DNA of 64,000 nt from Streptomyces sp. B93 (GTDB lineage: Bacteria; Actinomycetota; Actinomycetes; Streptomycetales; Streptomycetaceae), in contig NZ_JAGPXL010000021.1 in assembly GCF_018070565.1 (NCBI RefSeq), positions 44,847 to 108,846 on the forward strand, written 5' to 3'. The translations under genes were made by a program, and so were the position numbers. Below are positions 25,243 through 34,347 of the stretch, one piece after another. Under the pieces are notes generated by a model. That model saw only the letters and a list, made by a program, of their open reading frames with translations. It did not search any database and was not told where the DNA came from. The stretch's first letter is position 1, and every line of letters starts with the position of its first letter.

Positions 25243-25493
25243 CATGTGCGGGCGTCGATGACTGTGCCTAGAGTGATTCCAGGCGCCTTTTCGTGAAGCA
25301 ATTCACGATCTGTTGCCTGATCTCGTCCAAATGCTTCAAAGGCATTACGCCATAAGGGTTCGGTGAGTTGTCGCGATCATTTGCTGAGGAACAAGTGAAG
25401 GCGAATTCCGCTTACCATGCACTGTTTTGATCAGGCTAAGATCCCTAGAATCCGTCCACATCTTGAGCTCAGCCCAAGCGTCAAGGAGGACGA
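25243..25493 (+). promoter_or_regulatory. hppA upstream region with TCGTGAA inverted repeat
   Basis: A 251-base leader, AT-rich from about 25290. It holds a perfect inverted repeat TCGTGAA-GCAA-TTCACGA (25291-25308), a plausible operator. AAGGAGG sits at the right end before ATG 25494. The promoter itself cannot be assigned securely. Confidence 0.45.
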
Positions 25494-27908
25494 ATGGCGG
25501 GGCTTTCTACCCCTCATCAGCTGGACGACCCCACTACCTTCGCGGCCGCAGTTCTGACCGACGACAACCGCGTCATCGTGATGGTCATCGCGGCCGTCGC
25601 GCTGGCTGCGCTCGTGGTCGCCGGTGTGCTGCTGCGGCAGGTGCTCGCCGCGGGCGAGGGCACCGACAGCATGAAGAAGATCGCGGCGGCGGTCCAGGAA
25701 GGCGCCAACGCCTATCTGGCCCGGCAGTTGCGCACGCTCGGCGTATTCGCCGTGATCGTCTTCTTCCTGCTCATGCTGCTGCCCGCGGACGACTGGAATC
25801 AGCGCGCCGGACGGTCGGTGTTCTTCTTGATCGGCGCGGCGTTCTCGGCGGCCACCGGCTATATCGGCATGTGGCTTGCCGTACGCAGCAATGTGCGGGT
25901 CGCCGCGGCGGCCCGTGAGGCGACTCCGGCGGAGGGTGAGCCGGAAAAGGATCTCACCGAGGTCTCCCACAAAGCGATGAAGATCGCATTTCGTACCGGC
26001 GGCGTGGTCGGCATGTTCACGGTGGGGCTCGGCCTGCTCGGCGCCTCCTGTGTGGTGCTGGTGTACGCGGCCGACGCGCCGAAGGTCCTGGAGGGCTTCG
26101 GCCTGGGTGCCGCCCTCATCGCCATGTTCATGAGGGTCGGCGGCGGCATCTTCACCAAGGCCGCCGACGTCGGCGCCGACCTGGTCGGCAAGGTCGAGCA
26201 GGGCATCCCGGAGGACGACCCGCGCAACGCCGCGACCATCGCCGACAACGTGGGCGACAACGTCGGTGACTGCGCGGGCATGGCGGCCGACCTGTTCGAG
26301 TCGTACGCCGTCACCCTGGTCGCCGCGCTGATCCTCGGCACGGCCGCCTTCGGCGACTCCGGGCTCGCGTTCCCGCTCCTGGTGCCCGCCATCGGGGTGC
26401 TCACCGCGATGATCGGCATCTTCGCGGTCGCCCCGCGGCGCGCCGACCGCAGCGGGATGAGCGCGATCAACCGCGGGTTCTTCATCTCCGCGGTGATCTC
26501 CCTGGTGCTGGTGGCGCTGGCCGCCTTCGTCTACCTGCCGGGTTCGTACGCCGAGCTGGACGGGGTCACCGACGCCGCGATCCGCGCCAAGGACGGCGAC
26601 CCGCGGCTGCTCGCGCTGGTCGCGGTCGGCATCGGCATCCTGCTCGCCGCGGTGATCCAGCAGCTCACGGGTTACTTCACCGAGACGACCCGCCGTCCGG
26701 TGCGGGACATCGGCAAGACATCGCTCACCGGCCCCGCCACCGTCGTACTCGCCGGTATCTCGGTGGGTCTGGAGTCGGCCGTCTACACCGCGCTGCTGAT
26801 CGGGCTGTCGGTGTACGGGGCGTTCCTGCTGGGCGGTACGTCGATCATGCTGGGCCTGTTCGCGGTGGCGCTGGCCGGGACCGGTCTGCTCACCACGGTC
26901 GGCGTGATCGTCGCGATGGACACCTTCGGGCCGGTCTCCGACAACGCGCAGGGCATCGCCGAGATGTCCGGTGACGTCGAGGGCGCGGGCGCGCAGGTGC
27001 TGACCAACCTGGACGCGGTGGGCAACACCACCAAGGCCATCACCAAGGGCATCGCCATCGCCACGGCCGTGCTCGCGGCTGCGGCGCTCTTCGGGTCGTA
27101 CCGGGACGCCATCACCACCGGCGCGCGCGACGTGGGTGAGCAACTCACCGGCGAGGGCGCGCCCCTGACGCTGGCGATGGACATCTCGCAGCCCAACAAC
27201 CTGGTCGGGCTGATCGTGGGCGCGGCGGTCGTCTTCCTCTTCTCCGGGCTCGCCATCAACGCGGTGTCGCGTTCGGCGGGTTCGGTGGTCTTCGAGGTGC
27301 GGCGGCAGTTCCGCGAGCGGCCCGGGATCATGGACTACAGCGAGCAGCCGGAGTACGGGAAGGTCGTCGACATCTGTACGAGGGACGCGCTGCGGGAGCT
27401 GGCCACGCCGGGTCTGCTCGCGGTGATGGCGCCGATCTTCGTCGGCTTCACGCTGGGTGTCGGCGCGCTGGGCGCGTATCTGGCGGGCGCGATCGGGGCG
27501 GGCACGTTGATGGCGGTGTTCCTCGCCAACTCCGGTGGCGCCTGGGACAACGCCAAGAAGCTGGTGGAGGACGGTCATCACGGCGGCAAGGGCAGCGACG
27601 CCCATGCCGCGACCGTCATCGGTGACACGGTCGGCGACCCCTTCAAGGACACCGCCGGTCCCGCGATCAACCCGCTGCTGAAGGTGATGAACCTGGTGGC
27701 GCTGCTGATCGCACCGGCCATCATCAAGTTCTCCTACGGTGAGGACGAGAACCTCGCCGTCCGGATCCTGATCGCGGCGGTCGCCTTCGTGGTGATCGTC
27801 GGCGCGGTCTTCGTCTCCAAGCGGCGCGGGATCGCCATGGAGGACGAGGACGACGCCGGTCCCGCCGATCCCTCGCCCAAGTCGGCCGATCCCGCGGTGG
27901 TTTCGTAG
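25494..27908 (+). CDS. hppA: H+-translocating membrane pyrophosphatase, K+-independent
   Basis: An 804-residue integral membrane pump that uses PPi hydrolysis to export protons. It has about 16 hydrophobic segments. The PPi-binding motif DVGADLVGKVE and the acidic NVGDNVGDCAGMAADLFES are intact, as is a late GDTVGDPFKDTAGPAINPL. At GNTTKAITKG, Lys514 and Thr517 are the residues diagnostic of the K+-independent H+-pumping class. ATG 25494 follows AAGGAGG. It is a single-gene transcript bounded by hairpins on both sides. Confidence 0.97.
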   Translation: MAGLSTPHQLDDPTTFAAAVLTDDNRVIVMVIAAVALAALVVAGVLLRQVLAAGEGTDSMKKIAAAVQEGANAYLARQLRTLGVFAVIVFFLLMLLPADDWNQRAGRSVFFLIGAAFSAATGYIGMWLAVRSNVRVAAAAREATPAEGEPEKDLTEVSHKAMKIAFRTGGVVGMFTVGLGLLGASCVVLVYAADAPKVLEGFGLGAALIAMFMRVGGGIFTKAADVGADLVGKVEQGIPEDDPRNAATIADNVGDNVGDCAGMAADLFESYAVTLVAALILGTAAFGDSGLAFPLLVPAIGVLTAMIGIFAVAPRRADRSGMSAINRGFFISAVISLVLVALAAFVYLPGSYAELDGVTDAAIRAKDGDPRLLALVAVGIGILLAAVIQQLTGYFTETTRRPVRDIGKTSLTGPATVVLAGISVGLESAVYTALLIGLSVYGAFLLGGTSIMLGLFAVALAGTGLLTTVGVIVAMDTFGPVSDNAQGIAEMSGDVEGAGAQVLTNLDAVGNTTKAITKGIAIATAVLAAAALFGSYRDAITTGARDVGEQLTGEGAPLTLAMDISQPNNLVGLIVGAAVVFLFSGLAINAVSRSAGSVVFEVRRQFRERPGIMDYSEQPEYGKVVDICTRDALRELATPGLLAVMAPIFVGFTLGVGALGAYLAGAIGAGTLMAVFLANSGGAWDNAKKLVEDGHHGGKGSDAHAATVIGDTVGDPFKDTAGPAINPLLKVMNLVALLIAPAIIKFSYGEDENLAVRILIAAVAFVVIVGAVFVSKRRGIAMEDEDDAGPADPSPKSADPAVVS

Positions 27909-27935
27909 GAGCGTCCGGCAGGGCCCGGCCCAAGG

Positions 27936-27975
27936 AGCGGGCGGATGGCGCGTGTTGACGCGTCACCCGCCCGCT
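27936..27975 (+). terminator. Terminator after hppA
   Basis: AGCGGGCGG pairs with CCGCCCGCT, with an inner CGCGT/ACGCG stem and an internal loop, 28 bases after the hppA stop. Confidence 0.7.
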
Positions 27976-28120
27976 TCATGATGTTCACGCCGTCTCCGTG
28001 AGCCTTCTCTCGCCTGGTGCAAACGACTGTAATTTTGGTCATATCGGACGCTCGCCGTACATTTGTCGCCCACATGGCGTGTATGTTCCGGGGCCGAGAG
28101 CCATGGAAGGGACCAATCCG

Positions 28121-28699
28121 GTGAACAAGAAGCTCGCGGCCGCACTGTCCGGCGGTGCGGTACTGGTACTGGCGCTGACGGGATGCAGCGGCGACGACAG
28201 CAACGAGAAGCTGGATGCCTGGGCCAAGGAGGTCTGCGACGGCGTACAGCCGCAGGCCAAGAAGATCGCCGACGCCAACGCGGCGATCCAGAAGCAGACC
28301 TCGGACAACAGCAAGCCGGAGGACGTCCAGAAGACCGACTCGCAGGCGTTCAAGGACATGTCCGAGGCCTACAAGGCGATCGGTACGACCGTCGACAAGG
28401 CCGGGGCGCCCGACGTCGAGAACGGCGAACAGAAGCAGCAGGACGCCGTCAAGGAACTCAACGGCATCTCGTCGTCGTACGCCTCCCTCCAGAAGCAGGT
28501 CGACGAGCTGGAGACCAAGGATCAGGCCAAGTTCGCCGAAGGGCTGAAGGAGATCGCCACCGAGCTGGAGAAGCTCAGCAAGAGCGGCAACGACGCGCTC
28601 AAGGCCCTGGAGGAGGGCGAGGTCGGCCAGGCGATGAACCGCCAGGAGAGCTGCAAGAGCGCCACGGCCTCGGCTTCGGCGCCCGCCACGCAGAGCTGA
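28121..28699 (+). CDS. Small secreted lipoprotein, helical
   Basis: A 192-residue lipoprotein: signal peptide, lipobox ALTGC near residue 24, then a highly charged, largely helical body rich in Lys, Glu, Asp and Gln with only two further Cys (EVCDG and ESCKS) that may pair. No enzyme motif is recognised. GTG 28121 gives a typical signal peptide (NKKLAAALSGGAVLVLALTG); ATG 28103 adds six residues. It lies between hppA and the methyltransferase, an order I recall as conserved in streptomycetes. Function unknown. Confidence 0.75.
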   Translation: MNKKLAAALSGGAVLVLALTGCSGDDSNEKLDAWAKEVCDGVQPQAKKIADANAAIQKQTSDNSKPEDVQKTDSQAFKDMSEAYKAIGTTVDKAGAPDVENGEQKQQDAVKELNGISSSYASLQKQVDELETKDQAKFAEGLKEIATELEKLSKSGNDALKALEEGEVGQAMNRQESCKSATASASAPATQS

Positions 28700-28841
28700 C
28701 GTTCGGGGGAGCGGCGCGGGGCGGGTGGGCGGCGGTGGGCGGCCTGCCCGCGCGGATTCGGGCCCGCCCACCGGAGCGCGCGTCGCACCCGTGCGTCGCG
28801 GCGCGCCTCGCTTTCGACCCCCGGGTGCCCGCCGCACACAG

Positions 28842-28886
28842 GCGTCCGGGGCGCGTGTCGCGCTCGTGCGTCCGGGGCGCGTGTCG
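28842..28886. repeat. 19-bp direct repeat upstream of the methyltransferase gene
   Basis: GCGTCCGGGGCGCGTGTCG occurs at 28842-28860 and again at 28868-28886, 26 bases apart. It is located 37-81 bases before the likely leaderless start at 28923, so it overlaps or abuts the promoter. Confidence 0.75.
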
Positions 28887-28922
28887 TGTCCGCTCTGGAG
28901 GGCGCGCGTCACAATGGGGGGC

Positions 28923-30452
28923 GTGAGTAACGCCACCCTGCCTCCGCTGCCCGCGACCGATCGTCCCGATGTCACCGCCCGGCTGCGGGACGCCCTGCTC
29001 GGCGCCGCCTTCTCCGCCGACGGGCTGCTCGAACTGCTCGGTGCCCCCGCGTACGCGGCGCTGGCCCGCAGCGAGACCGTGCCCGCGCTCCGGGCGACCC
29101 GCGGGGACACGCCGCTGGAGACGCTCGTACGGCTGTTCCTGTTGCAGCAGCCCGTGCCGCACGCGCGCGTGGCGGACGTGCTGCCCGTCGACGGGTGCCT
29201 GGAGAGCGGGTGGCTGGTGCGGGTCGGCGGCCTGGGCGCGGGCGAGGTGGCGGCGACCGTGGACGTACGGCCGTACGGCGGACCCGGCGGCGAGGACTGG
29301 TTCATCGTGTCCGACCTGGGCTGCGCCGTCGGCGGGGCGGGCGGCATCGGCAGGCGCGACGAGGGCGTCGTCCTGGGCGTCGGCGGCGCCTCAACGACCC
29401 TTGCCGGGATCACCGTCCGCACGCCCGTCGAGACCGCCCTCGACCTCGGCACCGGATCCGGCATCCAGGCCCTGCACGCCGCCCAGCACGCCACGCGCGT
29501 GACGGCGACCGACGTCAACCCGCGCGCGCTGCACATCACCGCGCTGACGCTGGCGCTGTCCGGCGCCCCGGCCGCGGAACTGCGGGAGGGCTCGCTGTTC
29601 GAGCCCGTCCGGGAGGACGAGACGTACGACCTGATCGTGTCGAACCCGCCGTTCGTGATCTCGCCCGGCGCCCGGCTGACCTACCGGGACGGCGGGATGG
29701 GCGGGGACGATCTGTGCCGCTCGCTCGTTCAGCGAGCGGGGGAACGGCTCAACGAAGGCGGGTTCGCGCAGTTCCTCGCCAACTGGCAGCACGTGGAGGG
29801 GGAGGACTGGCAGGACAGGGTCAGGTCGTGGGTGCCGCGCGGCTGCGACGCCTGGATCGTGCAGCGGGAGGTCCAGGACGTCACGCAGTACGCGGAGCTG
29901 TGGCTGCGCGACGCCGGTGACCACCGGGGCGACGTGGCGGAGTACCAGGCGCGGTACGACGCCTGGCTGGACGAGTTCGAGGCGCGCAAGGTGAGGGGGG
30001 TGGGATTCGGCTGGATCACACTGCGCAGGACCGGGGCCGCGGTGCCCTCGGTGACCGTCGAGGAGTGGCCGCATCCGGTCGAACAGCCGCTCGGGGAGAC
30101 GGTCCGGGCGCACTTCGCGCGGCTCGACCACCTGCGCACGCGCGATGACGCCGCACTGCTCGAGGAGCGCTTCCGGCTGGCCGCCGAGGTCGTCCAGGAG
30201 CAGGTCGGGCTGCCCGGTGCCGAGGACCCGGAGCATGTCGTGCTGCGGCAGAACCGCGGGATGCGCCGCGCCACCAAGGTGGACACGGTCGGCGCGGGCT
30301 TCGCCGGAGTCTGCGACGGCTCGCTGACCGCGGGGCGCATCCTGGACGCGATCGCCCAGCTGGTCGGCGAGGACCCCGTGCTGCTGCGGGACCGCACCCC
30401 GGCGCAGATCCGGCTGCTGGTGGAGCAGGGCTTCCTGGAACCGGCGGAGTAG
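28923..30452 (+). CDS. Class I SAM-dependent methyltransferase, HemK/PrmC-like
   Basis: A 509-residue protein. Residues about 165-300 form a Rossmann methyltransferase with SAM motif ALDLGTGSGIQAL and the NPPF motif (IVSNPPFV) that marks N-methylation of a planar amide or base, as in HemK/PrmC and RsmC/TrmN6 types. A 160-residue N-terminal helical domain and a C-terminal winged-helix-like region are extra. It might modify rRNA, tRNA or a protein Gln; the substrate is unknown. CACAAT (28910-28915) ends 7 bases before GTG 28923, indicating a leaderless message. ATG 28914 is the in-frame alternative. Confidence 0.85.
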   Translation: MSNATLPPLPATDRPDVTARLRDALLGAAFSADGLLELLGAPAYAALARSETVPALRATRGDTPLETLVRLFLLQQPVPHARVADVLPVDGCLESGWLVRVGGLGAGEVAATVDVRPYGGPGGEDWFIVSDLGCAVGGAGGIGRRDEGVVLGVGGASTTLAGITVRTPVETALDLGTGSGIQALHAAQHATRVTATDVNPRALHITALTLALSGAPAAELREGSLFEPVREDETYDLIVSNPPFVISPGARLTYRDGGMGGDDLCRSLVQRAGERLNEGGFAQFLANWQHVEGEDWQDRVRSWVPRGCDAWIVQREVQDVTQYAELWLRDAGDHRGDVAEYQARYDAWLDEFEARKVRGVGFGWITLRRTGAAVPSVTVEEWPHPVEQPLGETVRAHFARLDHLRTRDDAALLEERFRLAAEVVQEQVGLPGAEDPEHVVLRQNRGMRRATKVDTVGAGFAGVCDGSLTAGRILDAIAQLVGEDPVLLRDRTPAQIRLLVEQGFLEPAE

Positions 30453-30821
30453 GCGGCGCCCGGGCGCGTGCGAGCGCGGGGCGTGAGCGGGCTCGTACGG
30501 ATGCTGTCGTACGGCGTGGACGCGGCGCGCGTGCGGCCTGGACGGCGTACGGAGTGGGCGAGGCGGGCGTACGGCGTGGATGTGGCCCCCGACGCGCCGG
30601 TGCCGGTGTGACCAATCCGGCCACCACGCCTCTCGGTGGTCGGTTCGGTGGGCGGTGCCGTGTGGGTGGCGCTGTCCACGGCGCGTCGGGTGGCCGTTCC
30701 GGCGTCCGGCCGGGAACCTGTCGGTCCCGCGTTCACCTCGGGTTCGCCTGGCCGCAGCCCCCGCGTGTCAACCTTCGGTGGACTGGGCACTCGGAACCGG
30801 AGCAAAGGGGCGCGGACGGCC
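30453..30821. other. Gene-free GC-rich spacer
   Basis: 369 bases between the methyltransferase and a small membrane protein gene. Its left third has loosely repeated GTACGGCGTGGA-like units (about 30500-30580). No frame here keeps Streptomyces third-position bias, and no convincing promoter or terminator is visible. Confidence 0.4.
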
Positions 30822-31019
30822 ATGGAGAGCGGACCGGCGATCTTCGCGGGCGTGGTGTTCGTCCTGTTCGGAGGCGGCTTGCTGGTGTGGACGGCGGCAC
30901 GGCTGCGACACCGCGAGTCCGTCGCGCAGGGTGTGAGTCCCATCGCATCGGCGGCTGTCGCGAGCGCCGTCGGAGTGGTCGCGCTGGCGCTCGGCGCGTG
31001 GTGCCTCACCCGCCTCTGA
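30822..31019 (+). CDS. Small two-helix membrane protein
   Basis: A 65-residue protein with two hydrophobic helices (GPAIFAGVVFVLFGGGLLVWTAA and SAAVASAVGVVALALGAWCLT) joined by a short basic loop, so probably inserted as a hairpin in the cytoplasmic membrane. Starting at ATG 30822, with AAAGGGG 12 bases upstream, it begins directly at the first helix; the longer upstream frame is Arg/Ser-rich and looks non-coding. It precedes topA on the same strand by 270 bases. Function unknown. Confidence 0.65.
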   Translation: MESGPAIFAGVVFVLFGGGLLVWTAARLRHRESVAQGVSPIASAAVASAVGVVALALGAWCLTRL

Positions 31020-31179
31020 CGACGTGCGGAACGCCGCGCCGGGGGCGCGCGGGCGCCGCCCGGCCGGTAACCGGTGGATCACGCTCCGGAACGACGTGAA
31101 GTGGCCGGTGTCGGCGCTGGGCGGCAGGAATGGCGGGAGTCGGGTTACCGTTCGAGTGGCCGTTGCGGGCTTTTCCCGT

Positions 31180-31204
31180 TTGACACGGGGGCGGGATGTA
31201 CCGT
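31180..31204 (+). promoter_or_regulatory. Candidate topA promoter with short spacer
   Basis: A consensus-like -35 TTGACA (31180-31185) is followed by TACCGT (31199-31204) after only 13 bases, well below the optimal 17-18. CACACT at 31206-31211 would give a 20-base spacer instead. Either spacing is non-optimal. topA is known to be supercoiling-controlled in S. coelicolor, which this could reflect. Confidence 0.4.
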
Positions 31205-31288
31205 CACACTCCGCAGCGTCACCCGTACACCCACCCCCGGGACGTAGGCCTGGGGAGGCCCCGACGTCGACCGGAGAGAAGAGCGAAG

Positions 31289-34165
31289 TTGTCCCCGACC
31301 AGCGAGACCGCGAAGGGCGGCCGCCGACTCGTCATCGTCGAGTCGCCTGCCAAGGCGAAGACGATCAAGGGCTATCTCGGCCCTGGCTACGTCGTCGAGG
31401 CGAGCGTCGGGCACATTCGCGACCTTCCCAACGGCGCCGCCGAGGTGCCCGAGAAGTACACCGGCGAGGTGCGCCGCCTCGGTGTGGACGTCGAACACGA
31501 CTTCCAGCCGATCTATGTGGTGAACGCCGACAAGAGGGCTCAGGTCAAGAAGCTCAAGGACCTGCTGAAGGACTCCGACGAACTCTTCCTCGCCACCGAT
31601 GAGGACCGCGAGGGCGAGGCCATCGCCTGGCACCTCCAAGAAGTGCTCAAGCCGAAGATCCCGGTCAAGCGCATGGTGTTCCACGAGATCACCAAGGACG
31701 CGATCCGGGCGGCCGTGGCCAACCCGCGACAGCTCAACCAGAAGCTCGTCGACGCCCAGGAGACCCGCCGCATCCTCGACCGCCTCTACGGCTACGAGGT
31801 CTCCCCGGTGCTGTGGAAGAAGGTCATGCCGCGGCTGTCGGCGGGCCGTGTCCAGTCTGTCGCCACGCGGCTCGTGGTGGAGCGGGAACGCGAGCGCATC
31901 GCCTTTCGTTCCGCTGAGTACTGGGACCTGACGGGCACCTTCGCGACCGGCCGCGCGGGGGACTCCTCGGACCCGTCGTCGCTGGTCGCCCGCCTCCAGA
32001 CCGTCGACGGCAGGCGGATCGCGCAGGGCCGCGACTTCGACTCCCTGGGACAACTGAAGAGCGCGAACATCCTCCACCTCGACGAGGCGAACGCCCGCGC
32101 CCTCGCCGCCGCCCTGGAGAACACCCAGTTCTCGGTGCGGTCCGTCGAGTCCAAGCCGTACCGCCGCTCGCCGTACGCCCCGTTCCGTACGACGACGCTC
32201 CAGCAGGAGGCCTCCCGCAAGCTCGGCTTCGGCGCGAAGGCCACCATGCAGATCGCGCAGAAGCTGTACGAGAACGGCTACATCACGTACATGCGTACGG
32301 ACTCGACGACGCTGAGCGAGACCGCCGTCGCCGCCGCCCGTGCGCAGGTCACCCAGCTGTACGGCGCCGACTACCTGCCGCCGCAGCCGCGGACGTACGC
32401 CGGGAAGGTGAAGAACGCGCAGGAGGCGCACGAGGCGATCCGTCCCTCGGGTGATCGTTTCCGCACCCCCGCCGAGACCGGGCTGACCGGCGACCAGTTC
32501 CGGCTCTACGAGCTGATCTGGAAGCGGACCGTCGCCTCCCAGATGAAGGACGCCACCGGCAACAGCGTCACGGTCAAGATCGGCGGCACCGCGGCCGACG
32601 GCCGGGACGTCGAGTTCAGCGCCTCCGGCAAGACGATCACCTTCCACGGCTTCCTGAAGGCCTACGTCGAAGGAGCCGACGACCCGAACGCCGAACTGGA
32701 CGACCGCGAGCGCAGGCTGCCGCAGGTCACCGAGGGCGACCGGCTCACCGCCGAGGAGATCACCGCCGACGGTCACGCCACCAAGCCGCCCGCCCGCTAC
32801 ACCGAGGCGTCGCTGGTCAAGGAGCTGGAGGAGCGCGAGATCGGCCGCCCGTCGACGTACGCGTCGATCATCGGCACGATCCTCGACCGCGGCTATGTGT
32901 TCAAGAAGGGCACGGCGCTCGTGCCGTCCTTCCTGAGCTTCGCCGTGGTCAACCTCCTGGAGAAGCACTTCGGGCGGCTCGTCGACTACGACTTCACCGC
33001 CAAGATGGAGGACGACCTCGACCGCATCGCCCGCGGTGAGGCGCAGGCCGTGCCGTGGCTGAAGCGGTTCTACTTCGGCGAGACCGCGCCTGACAGCGGC
33101 TTCGCCGCGGGCGGCACCGGCGGCGCGGCCGACGCGGGCAACGGCGACGGCGACCACCTCGGCGGCCTCAAGGAACTGGTCACCGACCTGGGCGCGATCG
33201 ACGCGCGCGAGGTGTCCTCGTTCCCCGTCGGCAACGGCATCGTGCTGCGGGTCGGCCGCTACGGGCCGTACATCGAGCGCGGCGAGAAGGACACCGAGCA
33301 GCACCAGCGCGCCGACATCCCCACCGACCTGGCGCCCGACGAGCTGAACGTGGAGCTGGCGGAGGAGCTGCTCGCCAAGCCGAGCGGTGACTTCGAGCTG
33401 GGCGCCGACCCGGCGACCGGCCACACCATCGTCGCCAAGGACGGCCGCTACGGCCCGTACGTCACCGAGGTGCTCCCCGAGGGCACCCCGAAGACCGGCA
33501 AGAACGCGGTCAAGCCGCGTACGGCCTCGCTGTTCAAGTCGATGTCGCTGGACACGGTCACCCTTGACGACGCGCTGAAGCTGATGTCGCTGCCGCGGGT
33601 CGTCGGCACCGACGCCGACGGTGTCGAGATCACCGCGCAGAACGGCCGCTACGGCCCGTACCTGAAGAAGGGCACGGACTCGCGGTCCCTCCAGGCCGAG
33701 GACCAGATCTTCACGATCACCCTGGAGGAGGCGCAGGCGATCTACGCCCAGCCCAAGCAGCGGGGCCGCGCCGCCGCCAAGCCGCCGCTGAAGGAGCTGG
33801 GCGAGGACCCGGTCAGCGGAAAGCCCGTCGTGGTGAAGGACGGCCGCTTCGGCCCGTACGTCACCGACGGCGAGACCAACGCGACACTGCGGTCCGGCGA
33901 CAGCGTCGAGACGATCACGCCGGAGCGTGGCTTCGAGCTGCTCGCCGAGAAGCGGGCCAAGGGGCCCGCCAAGAAGACGGCGAAGAAGGCCCCGGCGAAG
34001 AAGACGGCCGCCAAGAAGGCGACGGCCACCAAGGCGACGGCCGCGAAGAAGACGGCCGCGAAGAAGACGGCAGCCAAGAAGACGACCGCGAAGAAGACCA
34101 CGACGGCGAAGAAGACGACGACCGCCAAGAAGGCCGCGGCCTCGCAGGCGACGTCCGAGGACTGA
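31289..34165 (+). CDS. topA: DNA topoisomerase I with Lys-rich C-terminal tail
   Basis: A 958-residue type IA topoisomerase that relaxes negative supercoils. The TOPRIM domain opens with LVIVESPAKAKTIKGYLG and contains the DEDREGEAIAWHL acidic cluster. The catalytic Tyr near residue 334 is in GYITYMRTDS. The usual zinc fingers are replaced by several repeats of an (N/D)GRYGPY motif. The last 70 residues are a Lys/Ala/Thr tail of repeated AKKT units; such tails are known to increase processivity of Streptomyces TopA. TTG 31289 matches the usual N terminus (SPTSETAKGG) and has GGAGAGAAGAG upstream. Confidence 0.96.
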   Translation: MSPTSETAKGGRRLVIVESPAKAKTIKGYLGPGYVVEASVGHIRDLPNGAAEVPEKYTGEVRRLGVDVEHDFQPIYVVNADKRAQVKKLKDLLKDSDELFLATDEDREGEAIAWHLQEVLKPKIPVKRMVFHEITKDAIRAAVANPRQLNQKLVDAQETRRILDRLYGYEVSPVLWKKVMPRLSAGRVQSVATRLVVERERERIAFRSAEYWDLTGTFATGRAGDSSDPSSLVARLQTVDGRRIAQGRDFDSLGQLKSANILHLDEANARALAAALENTQFSVRSVESKPYRRSPYAPFRTTTLQQEASRKLGFGAKATMQIAQKLYENGYITYMRTDSTTLSETAVAAARAQVTQLYGADYLPPQPRTYAGKVKNAQEAHEAIRPSGDRFRTPAETGLTGDQFRLYELIWKRTVASQMKDATGNSVTVKIGGTAADGRDVEFSASGKTITFHGFLKAYVEGADDPNAELDDRERRLPQVTEGDRLTAEEITADGHATKPPARYTEASLVKELEEREIGRPSTYASIIGTILDRGYVFKKGTALVPSFLSFAVVNLLEKHFGRLVDYDFTAKMEDDLDRIARGEAQAVPWLKRFYFGETAPDSGFAAGGTGGAADAGNGDGDHLGGLKELVTDLGAIDAREVSSFPVGNGIVLRVGRYGPYIERGEKDTEQHQRADIPTDLAPDELNVELAEELLAKPSGDFELGADPATGHTIVAKDGRYGPYVTEVLPEGTPKTGKNAVKPRTASLFKSMSLDTVTLDDALKLMSLPRVVGTDADGVEITAQNGRYGPYLKKGTDSRSLQAEDQIFTITLEEAQAIYAQPKQRGRAAAKPPLKELGEDPVSGKPVVVKDGRFGPYVTDGETNATLRSGDSVETITPERGFELLAEKRAKGPAKKTAKKAPAKKTAAKKATATKATAAKKTAAKKTAAKKTTAKKTTTAKKTTTAKKAAASQATSED

Positions 34166-34261
34166 CCCGTCCGAGGACTGAGCCCTTACGAGATCTCCGA
34201 GCGGCACGGTCGGCGCGGTCCGCAATGCGGCGCCGCGCCGACCTTCCGGTTCGCAAAACGA

Positions 34262-34292
34262 ACGCCCCGGCATCGCTTCGATGCCGGGGCGT
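34262..34292 (+). terminator. Terminator after topA
   Basis: Perfect 14-bp arms ACGCCCCGGCATCG and CGATGCCGGGGCGT around CTT, about 97 bases after the topA stop and 55 bases before the next start. Confidence 0.9.
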
Positions 34293-34347
34293 GCGAACGT
34301 TCGGGTGAGCGCACTGGCGTGTCGGTGCGGGCCGATAGGCTGAACGC

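Noticed and set aside
25431..27605. A 724-residue open frame antisense to hppA
   Set aside because: His/Arg/Asp-rich shadow of a highly conserved proton pump; no domain and no ribosome site.
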